DNA of 64,000 nucleotides from Candidatus Sphingomonas phytovorans (GTDB lineage Bacteria; Pseudomonadota; Alphaproteobacteria; Sphingomonadales; Sphingomonadaceae). Shown in pieces: positions 25,704 through 33,837 of this stretch. The DNA lies in assembly GCA_029202385.1 (NCBI GenBank), contig CP119314.1, forward strand, positions 2,668,501-2,732,500, in the 5' to 3' direction. Every line of letters begins with the position of its first letter. Position 1 is the stretch's first letter. Both the position numbers and the translations under genes were made by a program. The notes beneath the pieces were generated by a model. It worked only from the letters and a program-made list of their open reading frames with translations. It was not told the DNA's origin and searched no databases.

Positions 25704-26681
25704 ATGAAGACAATTGTCGCGGCGACTTTCGCTGCCCTTCTGCTTGCCGGCACCTCGGCCACTGCGCAGCAGGCGCCCACGGCCCCGCAGCCCTTCACCG
25801 CGGGAACCCCATTGGGCGTGACGATCGAGGGCAAGCACACCCCGATGTCCTCGAACGTGAAGGTCCATGGCGCGATCGTCAGCGCGGAGAGCTGCAGCTA
25901 CGATCCGGCCCGCAAGCTGATCATGGCGGTCAACCGCGGCGCCGCGCAGAAAGAAGCGCCGAACGACGGCTTCGTCTCGCTGATCAATCATGACGGGTCG
26001 GTCCACACCTCGCGCTGGATCGGCGTGAACCGCAACGGACTGGTGCTCAACCAGCCGTTCGGCAGCGACGTGCACGACGGCAAGCTCTATCTCGCCGATA
26101 GCGACGGGGACACCGCCGACGGCGCGAAGCGAGTCTCGGTCATCCGCATGTTCGACCTGAAGACCGGCGCGCCGGCCGGCGAGATCGCAAGCCCCGACGT
26201 GGCCTGGCTCAACGATATCGAGGTGGCGGCGGACGGCACCATCTACGGATCGCAGACCGGCACCGCCGATGCCCGGACGCCGTGGCGGATCTACAAGATC
26301 ACGCCCGACGGCAGGACCTCGATCTTCCTGGAAGGGGCGCCGCTGTCGCGCCCGAACGGCGTCGCGATCGACAAGGACGGCAATATCGTGGTGGTCAACA
26401 TCGGTGACGATTCAGTGCTGACCTTCTCGCCCGCAGCAAAGCTGCTGAAAACCGAGCACGCGGCCCAGGCCGGCAATGATGGCCTGGTGATCATGCCGGA
26501 CGGCACCAAATATGTCAGCAGCGTGCTGAACGGCGGCATCTCGCGCATCCGGCCCGGCCAGGCGGCCACGCTCATCGCCACGGGCATCCCGAGCGCCGCA
26601 TCGATGTGCCTCGATGTGGACGCCAACCAGCTGGTCGTGCCGATGAACGCGAACAACGCGCTGGCCTTCGTGAAGCTGTGA
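25704..26681 (+). CDS. Secreted SMP-30/gluconolactonase-like beta-propeller protein
   Basis: 325 aa, ATG at 25704 after AGGGGGACGAGG. Signal peptide (KTIVAATFAALLLAGTSATA). The mature protein has propeller-type repeats: GKLYLADSDG, VAWLNDIEVAADGTIYGSQT, SRPNGVAIDKDGNIVVVNIG and DGLVIMPDGTKYVSSVLNGG, characteristic of SMP-30/gluconolactonase and related calcium-dependent lactonases. The Asn-Asp and Pro-Asn-Gly positions correspond to usual metal/active-site loops. Periplasmic; lactone or organophosphate ester hydrolysis is possible, but binding-only roles also occur. It ends at a strong palindrome shared with the convergent GFA gene. Confidence 0.82.
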   Translation: MKTIVAATFAALLLAGTSATAQQAPTAPQPFTAGTPLGVTIEGKHTPMSSNVKVHGAIVSAESCSYDPARKLIMAVNRGAAQKEAPNDGFVSLINHDGSVHTSRWIGVNRNGLVLNQPFGSDVHDGKLYLADSDGDTADGAKRVSVIRMFDLKTGAPAGEIASPDVAWLNDIEVAADGTIYGSQTGTADARTPWRIYKITPDGRTSIFLEGAPLSRPNGVAIDKDGNIVVVNIGDDSVLTFSPAAKLLKTEHAAQAGNDGLVIMPDGTKYVSSVLNGGISRIRPGQAATLIATGIPSAASMCLDVDANQLVVPMNANNALAFVKL

Positions 26682-26684
26682 CGA

Positions 26685-26704
26685 CCGGCCCCGATCGGGG
26701 CCGG
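26685..26704. terminator. Palindrome between convergent genes (probable bidirectional terminator)
   Basis: A perfect 20-bp palindrome, CCGGCCCCGA then its complement, lies between the stops of the convergent genes ending at 26681 and 26712. It should form a GC-rich hairpin on either transcript. There is no T-run, so termination efficiency is uncertain. Confidence 0.5.
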
Positions 26705-26711
26705 CCCCACC

Positions 26712-27116
26712 TCACAGATAGGCGGTGATCGCCGGCTTCTCCCACCAGAGATTGTCGCGGCCATTGGCGTAGTTGACCGGCGCATCCGCCAGTTCCTGCG
26801 GGGTCGCATCGTCGAGGCAGTTGACGGCGATACTGACGAAGTCGCCCCCGATCTGTTCGACATGGCCGTCGCCGAACGGGGCGCAACCGCATGTCCGGCA
26901 GAAGCGGTGATGACCGGACAGCGTGCCGAACTGATAATCCGACAGCGAGTCCCCGCCCTGGAGAAGGCGGAAGGCGTCAGGCTTGATGGTCACCCCCCAG
27001 GCCCGCCGCTTGGTGCAGATCGAGCAGTTGCACCTGCCAGTGCCCGTGGCGAGATCGAGGTCGGCCTCGAACTTGACCGCGCCGCAATGGCAGCTGCCGT
27101 GATAGGTCTTGAGCAT
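26712..27116 (-). CDS. GFA (glutathione-dependent formaldehyde-activating)-family zinc protein
   Basis: 134 aa from ATG at 27116, with AGGGAG six to eleven bases upstream; the longer upstream frame runs across the divergent gene and is rejected. Zinc-binding Cys pattern: GSCHCGAVKFEAD, then GRCNCSICTKRRAW, then HRFCRTCGCAPFG, the Mss4-like fold of the GFA family. Family members are mostly of unknown activity; the original formaldehyde role applies to few. Divergent from a WYL-type regulator, with an inverted repeat between them, so probably under its control. Confidence 0.92.
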   Translation of the reverse strand: MLKTYHGSCHCGAVKFEADLDLATGTGRCNCSICTKRRAWGVTIKPDAFRLLQGGDSLSDYQFGTLSGHHRFCRTCGCAPFGDGHVEQIGGDFVSIAVNCLDDATPQELADAPVNYANGRDNLWWEKPAITAYL

Positions 27117-27168
27117 GATGATCTCCCTTTGACTGTTGGTTGGTTCCGGGGATCGACATACTGCCACT

Positions 27169-27192
27169 CTGCTGCCAGCATGGTGGCAGCAG
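27169..27192. promoter_or_regulatory. Inverted repeat between GFA and WYL-regulator genes (probable operator)
   Basis: CTGCTGCCA (27169-27177) and TGGCAGCAG (27184-27192) form a perfect 9-bp inverted repeat with a 6-bp spacer. It lies 53 bp upstream of the GFA start and 21 bp upstream of the regulator start, well placed to repress both. Confidence 0.6.
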
Positions 27193-27212
27193 CCTGTCAT
27201 TAGGACCATCTC

Positions 27213-27914
27213 ATGCGCCGCGCCGACCGCCTGTTCGAGATCGTCCAGATCCTGCGCCGGGAGCGCCGCCCGATCACGGCCGACGCGATCGCGGCCGAGC
27301 TCGAAACCTCGAAACGATCGGTCTATCGCGATATCGCGGCGCTGACCGCGCAGCGCGTGCCCATCCGGGGCGAAGCGGGAATCGGCTATATCCTGGAAAG
27401 CGGCTTCGACCTGCCGCCGCTGATGCTCAGCCCCGAGGAAGTCGAAGCGGCGGTGCTCGGCGCCCAATGGGTGGCGGGGCATGGCGACCCGGCGCTCGCC
27501 CATGCGGCGCGCAACCTGATCGCGAAGATCGGCGCCGTGGTGCCGGCCGAGATGCGGGCGCTGGTCGACGATCCCGCGGCACGGACGCCGCCGGCATGGC
27601 GGATGCCGGAGGATACAATCGATGCGGCCACGCTGCGCAAGGCGATCCGCGCCGGGCGCAAGATCGCCTTGTCCTATCGCGCCGAGGATGGCGGGCTGAC
27701 CGAACGGACCGTGTGGCCGGCGCTGCTCGGCTATCACCACAGCGCGCGGATACTGATCGCCTGGTGCGAGCTGCGGGAGGATTTCCGCAGTTTCAGGCTC
27801 GACCGGATCATCGCGGCCGAGACCCTAGATGCGCGCTATCCCACCCGCCCAGCCCAATTGCGCGCCCGGTGGCTGGCGGAACTGGAACGCCAACGGGACT
27901 GCGATTCCCGTTGA
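27213..27914 (+). CDS. YafY/DeoR-like transcriptional regulator with HTH_11 and WYL domains
   Basis: 233 aa, ATG at 27213. Residues 1-60 are a winged helix (RRADRLFEIVQILRRERRPI, then ADAIAAELETSKRSVYRDIA). The WYL ligand-sensing domain spans about 125-205 (LRKAIRAGRKIALSYRAEDG, TVWPALLGYHHSARILIAWC, FRSFRLDRIIAAETL). Such YafY-type proteins often sit divergently from GFA or VOC-family genes and control them. The inverted repeat at 27169-27192 is the likely site. The next gene on this strand starts 31 bp after its stop and may be co-transcribed. Confidence 0.92.
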   Translation: MRRADRLFEIVQILRRERRPITADAIAAELETSKRSVYRDIAALTAQRVPIRGEAGIGYILESGFDLPPLMLSPEEVEAAVLGAQWVAGHGDPALAHAARNLIAKIGAVVPAEMRALVDDPAARTPPAWRMPEDTIDAATLRKAIRAGRKIALSYRAEDGGLTERTVWPALLGYHHSARILIAWCELREDFRSFRLDRIIAAETLDARYPTRPAQLRARWLAELERQRDCDSR

Positions 27915-27945
27915 CGGAATCGTGGCCGCGCGTAGGGGCGGATTC

Positions 27946-28386
27946 ATGAAAGCCCACACCCTGCAGAAGCTTCGCCGCTATCATCTGTATGTCGGCATGT
28001 TCCTCGCCCCGGCGATCATCTTCTTCGCGCTCAGCGGCGCGTTGCAGACGTTTCGCCTTCAGGAGGAAAAGGGCTGGGGCGGCACGCCGCCCGAATGGAT
28101 CGTCTGGCTGGCGAGCGTCCACAAGGACGACCGGCTGCCTCAGCCGAAACAGGCGGGTGGCGGCGAGCATGCGAAGCCGGCCGCCAGGCAGGCGCCCAAG
28201 GCGCCGCAGAAACCCAGGCCGTCGGCCCTGCCCTTCAAGATCTTCGCCGTCCTCATGTCGATCGGGCTGATCCTGTCGGCAGTGCTGGGCATGATCATCG
28301 CGCTCAGCAATCGCGCGACGCGGCGGCTTTCGACGATCATGCTGGTGGCCGGCGTGGTGGTGCCGATCCTCCTGCTGAAGATCTAG
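27946..28386 (+). CDS. PepSY-associated membrane protein, short form
   Basis: 146 aa from ATG at 27946 (MKAHTLQKLRRYHLYVGMFL). Helix 1 is YVGMFLAPAIIFFALSGALQ, beginning with the RRYHLYVGMFLAP pattern typical of PepSY-TM proteins. A periplasmic loop rich in Lys/Pro/Ala/Gln (residues about 60-95) follows, then helix 2 (FKIFAVLMSIGLILSAVLGM) and helix 3 (STIMLVAGVVVPILLL). Full PepSY-TM proteins have four helices and two PepSY domains; this is a reduced version. It may relate to iron or peptidase modulation, but there is no direct evidence. Confidence 0.75.
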   Translation: MKAHTLQKLRRYHLYVGMFLAPAIIFFALSGALQTFRLQEEKGWGGTPPEWIVWLASVHKDDRLPQPKQAGGGEHAKPAARQAPKAPQKPRPSALPFKIFAVLMSIGLILSAVLGMIIALSNRATRRLSTIMLVAGVVVPILLLKI

Positions 28387-28571
28387 GTCGGATCGATATT
28401 CACCTTGCTGGCACGGTACAGCAAAGAGCAGGGTTCGCGCAGCGGGCGCAGAGTTCCGGACTTGATCATCGTGCGCCGGCAAGATGCCTGTTCGTCGACA
28501 GGTTTGTCATCGCAAACCAAGCGCGCCACTGGCCGCACCTACTGAAACGAGTTCCGCATGACGAACACGAA

Positions 28572-28601
28572 AACGGCCCGGGGCTTCCACCCCGGGCCGT
28601 T
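28572..28601 (-). terminator. Rho-independent terminator of aceA
   Basis: A 12-bp stem (28572-28583 with 28590-28601; core ACGGCCCGGGG) around the loop CTTCCA. On the minus strand it is followed by TTTTCGTG. It lies 20 bp beyond the aceA stop codon. Confidence 0.85.
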
Positions 28602-28620
28602 CTCGTCACGCACCGTTCGC

Positions 28621-30216
28621 TTACGCTGCGAACTGGTTCATCGTGTTGTGTACGCCGCCGGCCTTCAGCGCCGCCTCTCCCGCGAAATATTCCTTGTGGT
28701 CGTCGCCGATGTCGGAACCCGACATGTTCTGGTGCTTCACGCAGGCGATGCCCTGGCGGATCTCCTGCCGCTGCACGCCGAGGACGTAACCGAGCATGCC
28801 GGCCTCGCCGAAATATTCCTTCGCCAGATTGTCGGTCGACAGCGCCGCGGTGTGATAGGTCGGCAGCGTGATGAGGTGATGGAAGATGCCGGCCCGCTTC
28901 GCGCTGTCAGCCTGGAAGGTGCGGATACGTTCGTCGGCCTCGTCGCCCAGTTCGGTCCCGTCATAGTCGACGCTCATCAGCTTCGCCCGGTCATAGGCCG
29001 AGACGTCCCTGCCCTCCGTCGCCCAGGCATCGAACACCTGCTGGCGGAAGTTGAGCGTCCAGTTGAACGACGGCGAGTTGTTGTAGACCAGCTTGGCGTT
29101 GGGGATCACCTCGCGGATGCGATCGACCATGCCGGCGATCTGTTCGATATGCGGCTTCTCCGTCTCGATCCACAGCAGGTCGGCGCCGTTCTGGAGCGAG
29201 GTGATGCTGTCGAGCACGCAGCGATCCTCGCCCGAGCCGGCGCGGAACTGATAGAGGTTCGATGCCAGCCGCTTGGGCCGCACCAGCTTGCCGTCGCGGT
29301 TGATGACAACGTCACCGCTGCGGGCATTCTCCGGCGTGATCTCCTCGCAGTCGAGAAATGCGTTATACTGGTCGCCCAGATCGCCCGGCTCCTTGCTGAA
29401 GGCGATCTGCTTGGTCAGGCCAGCACCCAGCGAGTCGGTGCGCGTGACGATGATGCCGTCCTCGACGCCGAGTTCAAGGAACGCATAGCGGCAGGCGCGG
29501 ACCTTCGCGAGAAAGTCCTCGTGCGGCACAGTGACCTTGCCGTCCTGGTGGCCGCACTGCTTCTCGTCGGAGACCTGGTTCTCGATCTGCAGCGCACAGG
29601 CGCCTGCCTCGATCATCTTCTTCGCAAGCAGATAGGTCGCCTCGGCGTTGCCGAAGCCGGCATCGATGTCGGCGATGATCGGCACGACATGAGTCTGGTA
29701 ATTCTCGACCGACGCGAGGAGCTGCTTCTCCTTAAGCTGATCGCCTGCCTCGCGCGCGGCGTCGAGCTCACGGAACATCATGCCGAGTTCGCGGGCGTCA
29801 GCCTGGCGCAGGAAGGTGTAGAGTTCCTCGATCAGCGCGGGAACCGACGTCTTCTCGTGCATCGACTGATCGGGCAGCGGGCCGAATTCCGACCGGAGCG
29901 CTGCGATCATCCAGCCCGACAGATAGAGATAGCGCCGCTCGGTCGAGCCGAAATGCTTCTTGATGGCGATCAGCTTCTGCTGGCCGATGAAGCCGTGCCA
30001 GCAGCCGAGCGACTGGGTGTAGTTCGCGGGGTCGGCGTCATAGGCCGCCATGTCCTTGCGCATGATCGCAGCGGTATAGCGCGCGATGTCGAGCCCGGTC
30101 CGAAAGCGGTTCTGGACGCGCATGCGCGCCACTGCCTCGGCATCGATCCCGTCCCAGGTGCCGTTCTTGCCGCCGATGATCTGGCCGAGCTGTGCGATGT
30201 CACTTTGGTAGGTCAC
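28621..30216 (-). CDS. aceA: Isocitrate lyase
   Basis: 531 aa from GTG at 30216 (TYQSDIAQLGQIIGGKNGTW), with GAGGGA a few bases upstream; the frame stays open further upstream but without conserved sequence. Signature KQCGHQDGKVTVPHEDFLAK with the catalytic Cys; also IIADIDAGFGNAEATYLLAK (metal-binding Asp pair), LQIENQVSDEKQC and FNWTLNFRQQVFDAW. The length matches the longer (about 530-aa) isocitrate lyase subclass rather than the 430-aa E. coli type. It splits isocitrate to glyoxylate and succinate, the first step of the glyoxylate bypass on acetate or fatty acids. Malate synthase is not in the window. The regulator gene just upstream on the same strand is an ScfR-type protein. Confidence 0.97.
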   Translation of the reverse strand: MTYQSDIAQLGQIIGGKNGTWDGIDAEAVARMRVQNRFRTGLDIARYTAAIMRKDMAAYDADPANYTQSLGCWHGFIGQQKLIAIKKHFGSTERRYLYLSGWMIAALRSEFGPLPDQSMHEKTSVPALIEELYTFLRQADARELGMMFRELDAAREAGDQLKEKQLLASVENYQTHVVPIIADIDAGFGNAEATYLLAKKMIEAGACALQIENQVSDEKQCGHQDGKVTVPHEDFLAKVRACRYAFLELGVEDGIIVTRTDSLGAGLTKQIAFSKEPGDLGDQYNAFLDCEEITPENARSGDVVINRDGKLVRPKRLASNLYQFRAGSGEDRCVLDSITSLQNGADLLWIETEKPHIEQIAGMVDRIREVIPNAKLVYNNSPSFNWTLNFRQQVFDAWATEGRDVSAYDRAKLMSVDYDGTELGDEADERIRTFQADSAKRAGIFHHLITLPTYHTAALSTDNLAKEYFGEAGMLGYVLGVQRQEIRQGIACVKHQNMSGSDIGDDHKEYFAGEAALKAGGVHNTMNQFAA

Positions 30217-30330
30217 GATACGTCCCTCGCTTGATGAAGTACGAGGATCAGTACACAAATTGACAAGGGTTGGATCGAATCCACGAGGGAGAACTGCGTT
30301 AAGCTGTAACAGCCTGCCAGATAATCCAGT

Positions 30331-30346
30331 AAATTTGTAAATTTGT
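30331..30346. promoter_or_regulatory. Tandem AAATTTGT repeat upstream of aceA (candidate regulator site)
   Basis: Two abutting copies of AAATTTGT (30331-30338 and 30339-30346) lie between scfR and aceA. A further copy in reverse, ACAAATT, is at 30255-30261, nearer the aceA start. A related sequence (ACAAAATTT) occurs at 31798-31806 upstream of scfR. The shared pattern at both genes suggests binding by the neighbouring regulator. Confidence 0.5.
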
Positions 30347-30355
30347 AACAGAGAG

Positions 30356-31738
30356 TCAATCTCCGCCGAATGTGAAGGGGGATACGCCACGCTCGCGCTC
30401 GTTGATCAACAGAGCCCGCCCGATCGGGGGTGCCGAACGTTGCGGACAGCGATCACGCAGACAGGCCCGGCAGCCAAGGCCGATCGGCGTCGCCTCGCCC
30501 TTGAGATCGATTCCCCGCGCCGCCGCCAACCCGTCGGCGAAGTCAGCAGCCACACCCAGCCCAACGGCGAATTCCGCCGGCACGGCGCCATAGCGCCGGC
30601 CCTGCGGCGCCACGGTGCGCGCCATGGTGAACCAGCGAGCGCCATCCTCAAGCTCGACCAGCTGCACCGCGAGCGTGCCGGGCCGATCGAAGGCATGGTG
30701 CACACGCCACAGGGGACAGCGCCCCTCGGCTTCAACGAGTGGCGATCCACTCGCGCCCGAAAAGCGTTTCGACGCCTGCCCCGCGCGGTCGAGCCTGAGC
30801 ATGAAGAAGGGCAACCCGCGCGCGCCCACGCGCTGCAGGGTCTGCAACCGGTGCGCGACCTGCTCGAAACCGACGCCGAACCGCCGCTGGAGCAGTTCGA
30901 GATCATAGCCAGTCGCCTCGCACGCCCGGAGGAAGCGCGCATAGGGCATCATCACCGCGGCAGCGAAATAGCTGGCGAGATGGCGACGATAGAGCCGCTC
31001 CGCCGCACGATCGGCGAAGCCAGCGCCCTTGGCGAGCGCCTCGATCTCACCCCGCGCCTCGATCTGGGCGAGCTGGAAGGCGGCGGCAAAGGTGCGCGAT
31101 GCCGGATCAAGCGTCTCGCTCAATTGCAACTGGCGCGCATGGAGATCGAGCCGGCGCAGCAGATCAGGCATCACATCGACCGGCAGGATTCGGATGGTGA
31201 GCTGATGCTTGACCCGAAGGCGTTCAGCGATCGCGCCGTAAAGATCACCCGCACCAAGCCGCAATTCGTCAGCCAGCTTCTCCGCCGCCCCGTCGAGATC
31301 GGCAAAATGACCGCGCCACCGTTCGATCTCGCGTCGCACCTCGGAAATCGGATCACTCGCCTCGCCCGGCGCCGTACCCACCCCGACCCGGTCATAGGCA
31401 CGAGCGAACGCCTCGGCGCCGCCCGGCGCGCCCGCCAGCCATTCCTCGATCTCGTTCCGGTCGATTTCAAGGTCAGCGAACATCGGATCGGCGAGTCGGC
31501 GCCGGATCGCCGATTCTCCGCCACCCGGCTCTCCCGCAGCGAGAGCGCGCGGATCGAAATCGAAGCTTTCGGCCAGCTTGACCAGCAGCGAGGCCGACAG
31601 GGGTCGCTGATTGCGCTCGACCAGATTCAGGTAACTGGCCGAGATCGCCAGCACGTCGGACATCGCGGCCTGGGTAAGACCCGCCTGGCGGCGCAGACGC
31701 CGCACCGCGTGTCCGGCAAAGAGCTTCCTGTCCGCCAT
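30356..31738 (-). CDS. ScfR/RamB-type XRE regulator (short-chain fatty acyl transcriptional regulator family)
   Basis: 460 aa from ATG at 31738 (MADRKLFAGHAVRRLRRQAG), chosen because AAGGG lies nine bases upstream; an ATG three codons earlier is possible. The N-terminal HTH (LRRQAGLTQAAMSDVLAISA, SYLNLVERNQRPLSASLLVK) is followed by an IrrE/ImmA-like region (about 150-300: QLTIRILPVDVMPDLLRRLD, AAFQLAQIEARGEIEALA) and a C-terminal DUF2083-type segment with the Cys cluster LGCRACLRDRCPQRSAPPIG. Relatives control the glyoxylate bypass and methylcitrate genes in response to acyl-CoA status. Directly upstream of aceA, which is the expected target. Confidence 0.9.
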   Translation of the reverse strand: MADRKLFAGHAVRRLRRQAGLTQAAMSDVLAISASYLNLVERNQRPLSASLLVKLAESFDFDPRALAAGEPGGGESAIRRRLADPMFADLEIDRNEIEEWLAGAPGGAEAFARAYDRVGVGTAPGEASDPISEVRREIERWRGHFADLDGAAEKLADELRLGAGDLYGAIAERLRVKHQLTIRILPVDVMPDLLRRLDLHARQLQLSETLDPASRTFAAAFQLAQIEARGEIEALAKGAGFADRAAERLYRRHLASYFAAAVMMPYARFLRACEATGYDLELLQRRFGVGFEQVAHRLQTLQRVGARGLPFFMLRLDRAGQASKRFSGASGSPLVEAEGRCPLWRVHHAFDRPGTLAVQLVELEDGARWFTMARTVAPQGRRYGAVPAEFAVGLGVAADFADGLAAARGIDLKGEATPIGLGCRACLRDRCPQRSAPPIGRALLINERERGVSPFTFGGD

Positions 31739-31782
31739 TCCGCCCATCCCTTCGACGTGCCCGCTTTCACCGGCACGGGGGA

Positions 31783-31803
31783 TTTTGTCAACTCTTTACA
31801 AAA
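31783..31803. promoter_or_regulatory. Inverted repeat upstream of the ScfR-type gene
   Basis: TTTTGT (31783-31788) and ACAAAA (31798-31803) form a 6-bp inverted repeat with a 9-bp spacer, followed by TTT to give ACAAAATTT. It resembles the AAATTTGT elements before aceA. Probable autoregulatory site. Confidence 0.45.
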
Positions 31804-31898
31804 TTTCATGAATGATCCGCGCAGATAAGACATCGCGACATTGCGGCCGGGCCTGCGCCGCCTGACTCACATGATTTCCCACGGTAACGCCTATCTCA

Positions 31899-32016
31899 GG
31901 TACCCCGTCCGGGTAGCCACCTTGTAAATCGCGCAACCATAGGAAGCCGCCTGAAGCGGCGCCTTGAAAGTTTCCTGGGGAGGAAAGGATGCCCGCCGAC
32001 GGATACGTCGGCGGGC
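31899..32016 (+). ncRNA. Candidate structured RNA or leader with terminator-like hairpin
   Basis: The 319-bp gap between the ScfR-type gene and the CDF gene holds three hairpins in a row. The first is TACCC/GGGTA (31901-31905 with 31911-31915), possibly extended by AGG/CCT. The second is AGGAA/TTCCT (31941-31945 with 31972-31976) enclosing GCCGC-CTGAA-GCGGC (31946-31960). The third is a perfect 11-bp stem, GCCCGCCGACG (31991-32001) with its complement at 32006-32016 around GATA, followed by ATTTCCGTT. It could be a small RNA with its own terminator, or a regulatory leader of the CDF gene starting at 32058. I cannot match it to a known RNA family by eye. Confidence 0.3.
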
Positions 32017-32057
32017 ATTTCCGTTATGCTGCCTGTCGGCGACGCCGGCCCCTGCGC

Positions 32058-33047
32058 ATGACGCGTCGCGGCACAAGGAAATTCATCGTGGCGGCGACCA
32101 AGCATGGCGGCTCCAACTTCGTCATCTATGCGGCGCTCGCGGCCAATCTCGGCATCGCCGTCGCGAAGTTCGTGGCGGCGGCCATTTCGGGCTCGTCCTC
32201 GATGCTCACCGAAGGTTTCCACTCGGTCGTCGACAGCCTCAACCAGGTCCTGCTGCTCTACGGCCAGAAACGCGGGCGCCGCCCGCCCGATGCCGATCAT
32301 CCCTTCGGCTATGGTCGCGAACTGTATTTCTGGAGCTTCGTTGTCGCGATCCTGATCTTCGCGGTCGGCGCTGGCGTGTCGATCTATGAGGGCTGGGTCC
32401 ATATCGCCGAGCCGGAGCCACTCCGCGACCCGACGATCAACTATGTCGTGCTTGCCGTCGCCTTCGCGATGGAAGGCGCGTCCTGGCTGTTCGCCATGCG
32501 CGAGTTTGCCGGGTCGGTGCGCGGCACGAGCTGGTGGCAGGCGGTGCGCGCGTCGAAGGACCCGGCCGGCTTCATCGTGCTGTTCGAAGATTCGGCCGCG
32601 CTGGCGGGCCTCGTGATCGCCGCGATCGGCGTGTGGGCAAGCCATGCCTGGGGTGATCCCCGCATCGACGGCGTCGCCTCGATCGCGATCGGCCTGCTGC
32701 TCGGCGTGGTCGCGGCCCTGCTCGCGCGGGAAGCCAAGGGCCTGCTGATCGGCGAAGGCGCGGATCCCGCGGTCGTCGCGCAGGTGCGCAAGATCGTCGA
32801 TTCACGTCCGGAGATCATCTGGGTGAACCATGTCCGCACGCTCCACACCGCGCCCGACCGGATCTTCGTCGCGATCAGCGCCGATTTCAGCGCCACGCTC
32901 AGCATGGGCGACGCCGAGCCGCTGATCGAAGCGATCGAAAGCGAGCTCAAGGCAGCCCTGCCGATGCTCTCCTCGATCTATATCCGCCCGGAGCGGCGGG
33001 AGGATGCGCCCATTCTCCATCTCAATGAAGCGGAGAACGGCGGCTGA
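32058..33047 (+). CDS. Cation diffusion facilitator (CDF) family transporter
   Basis: 329 aa from ATG at 32058 (MTRRGTRKFIVAATKHGGSN); a GTG inside MTRRGTRKFIV is a possible later start. Six helices. The helix 2 metal site reads TEGFHSVVDSLNQ (His-x-x-x-Asp), with HPFGYGRELYFWSFVVAILI next and the helix 5 partner FEDSAALAGLVIAAIG (Asp). The C-terminal cytoplasmic domain (GLLIGEGADPAVVAQVRKIV, VNHVRTLHTAPDRIFVAISA) is the usual metal-sensing dimer domain. It exports divalent cations in exchange for protons; specificity (Zn, Co, Fe or Mn) cannot be fixed by reading. The upstream structured region might control it. Confidence 0.93.
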   Translation: MTRRGTRKFIVAATKHGGSNFVIYAALAANLGIAVAKFVAAAISGSSSMLTEGFHSVVDSLNQVLLLYGQKRGRRPPDADHPFGYGRELYFWSFVVAILIFAVGAGVSIYEGWVHIAEPEPLRDPTINYVVLAVAFAMEGASWLFAMREFAGSVRGTSWWQAVRASKDPAGFIVLFEDSAALAGLVIAAIGVWASHAWGDPRIDGVASIAIGLLLGVVAALLAREAKGLLIGEGADPAVVAQVRKIVDSRPEIIWVNHVRTLHTAPDRIFVAISADFSATLSMGDAEPLIEAIESELKAALPMLSSIYIRPERREDAPILHLNEAENGG

Positions 33048-33057
33048 TGCTCGCCGG

Positions 33058-33795
33058 CTACTCCGCCGGCACGAGTTCGATCACGTCGATGATCGATTCG
33101 AACTTCGGCCAGGGCAGCACCAATCGCCAGCGCCTCTCGTCGACGCGCTCCATATAGCCGACCATGTCCCGGCCATTGTCGTGGCCATAATCCATCGGCT
33201 TCTTCTCGTCGCCGAACATCATCGTGCCGAGAAACACCTGCCGCGAGGCACTGTCGGCGAACAGCAGCCCAACCGGGCGCTGCGATCCGCCGGCCTTGTA
33301 CAGGCTTGATACCTCGCCCTCGTCGTTGACCCGGCATTCATAGGGTGGATAGGCAGTGAAATCGCGCATCGCGGTGCCGTTGGCGCCCAGCTTGAACACG
33401 CGGCAGCGATACCGCCCCGGGGGAGGCGCCGGATTCGTCAGCGCCCGGTCGGGCTCGAACAGGCTGCCTTGCCCGGTCAGGTCAGCACCGCGACCGGCGG
33501 CCTTGACCTTGGCCAGGGCAGTGAGCCAGGCGGTCCGCCAGGTGCGCAGCCTTTCCCGATCACGGTCGGTCACGACCTTGTGCCAGTCCGCGCCCGCCGT
33601 CTTCAGCGCCGCCGGCAAGGGTGGTACCGGCACCGGCGGTGGCGTGGTCGTCGACACGATCACCGGCGGCGCGGCAACCTCGACGGACTTGTGCGCCTTG
33701 CCACCGCAACCGGCGAGGAGAGCGCAACCGCACAGGCCGAGGGATAGTCTTTTCAAGCGACCGGTTCTTTCTACAGCAAGGGTGCAGCTAACCAT
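33058..33795 (-). CDS. DUF4893-like lipoprotein
   Basis: 245 aa from ATG at 33795; TTG at 33756 would give a neater lipoprotein signal (KRLSLGLCGCALLAGC). The lipobox LAGC is followed by a Pro-rich linker (TTTPPPVPVPPLPAALK), then a domain with DRERLRTWRTAWLTALAKVK, GRYRCRVFKLGANGTAMRDF, YPPYECRVNDEGEVSSLYKA and QVFLGTMMFGDEKKPMDYGH. This matches the DUF4893 proteins common in sphingomonads as I recall them. Envelope-anchored; function unknown. The stop lies 10 bp from the convergent CDF gene's stop, with GCCGGC inverted repeats in the gap. Confidence 0.78.
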   Translation of the reverse strand: MVSCTLAVERTGRLKRLSLGLCGCALLAGCGGKAHKSVEVAAPPVIVSTTTPPPVPVPPLPAALKTAGADWHKVVTDRDRERLRTWRTAWLTALAKVKAAGRGADLTGQGSLFEPDRALTNPAPPPGRYRCRVFKLGANGTAMRDFTAYPPYECRVNDEGEVSSLYKAGGSQRPVGLLFADSASRQVFLGTMMFGDEKKPMDYGHDNGRDMVGYMERVDERRWRLVLPWPKFESIIDVIELVPAE

Positions 33796-33837
33796 GCCCC
33801 GCCTCGAATGCCAACCCGATTGAGCCCGAGGAAGCGC

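Noticed and set aside
31899..32016. 6S RNA or SRP RNA gene
   Set aside because: The hairpin order and conserved bases do not match what I know of either family, so only a generic structured-RNA candidate is kept.
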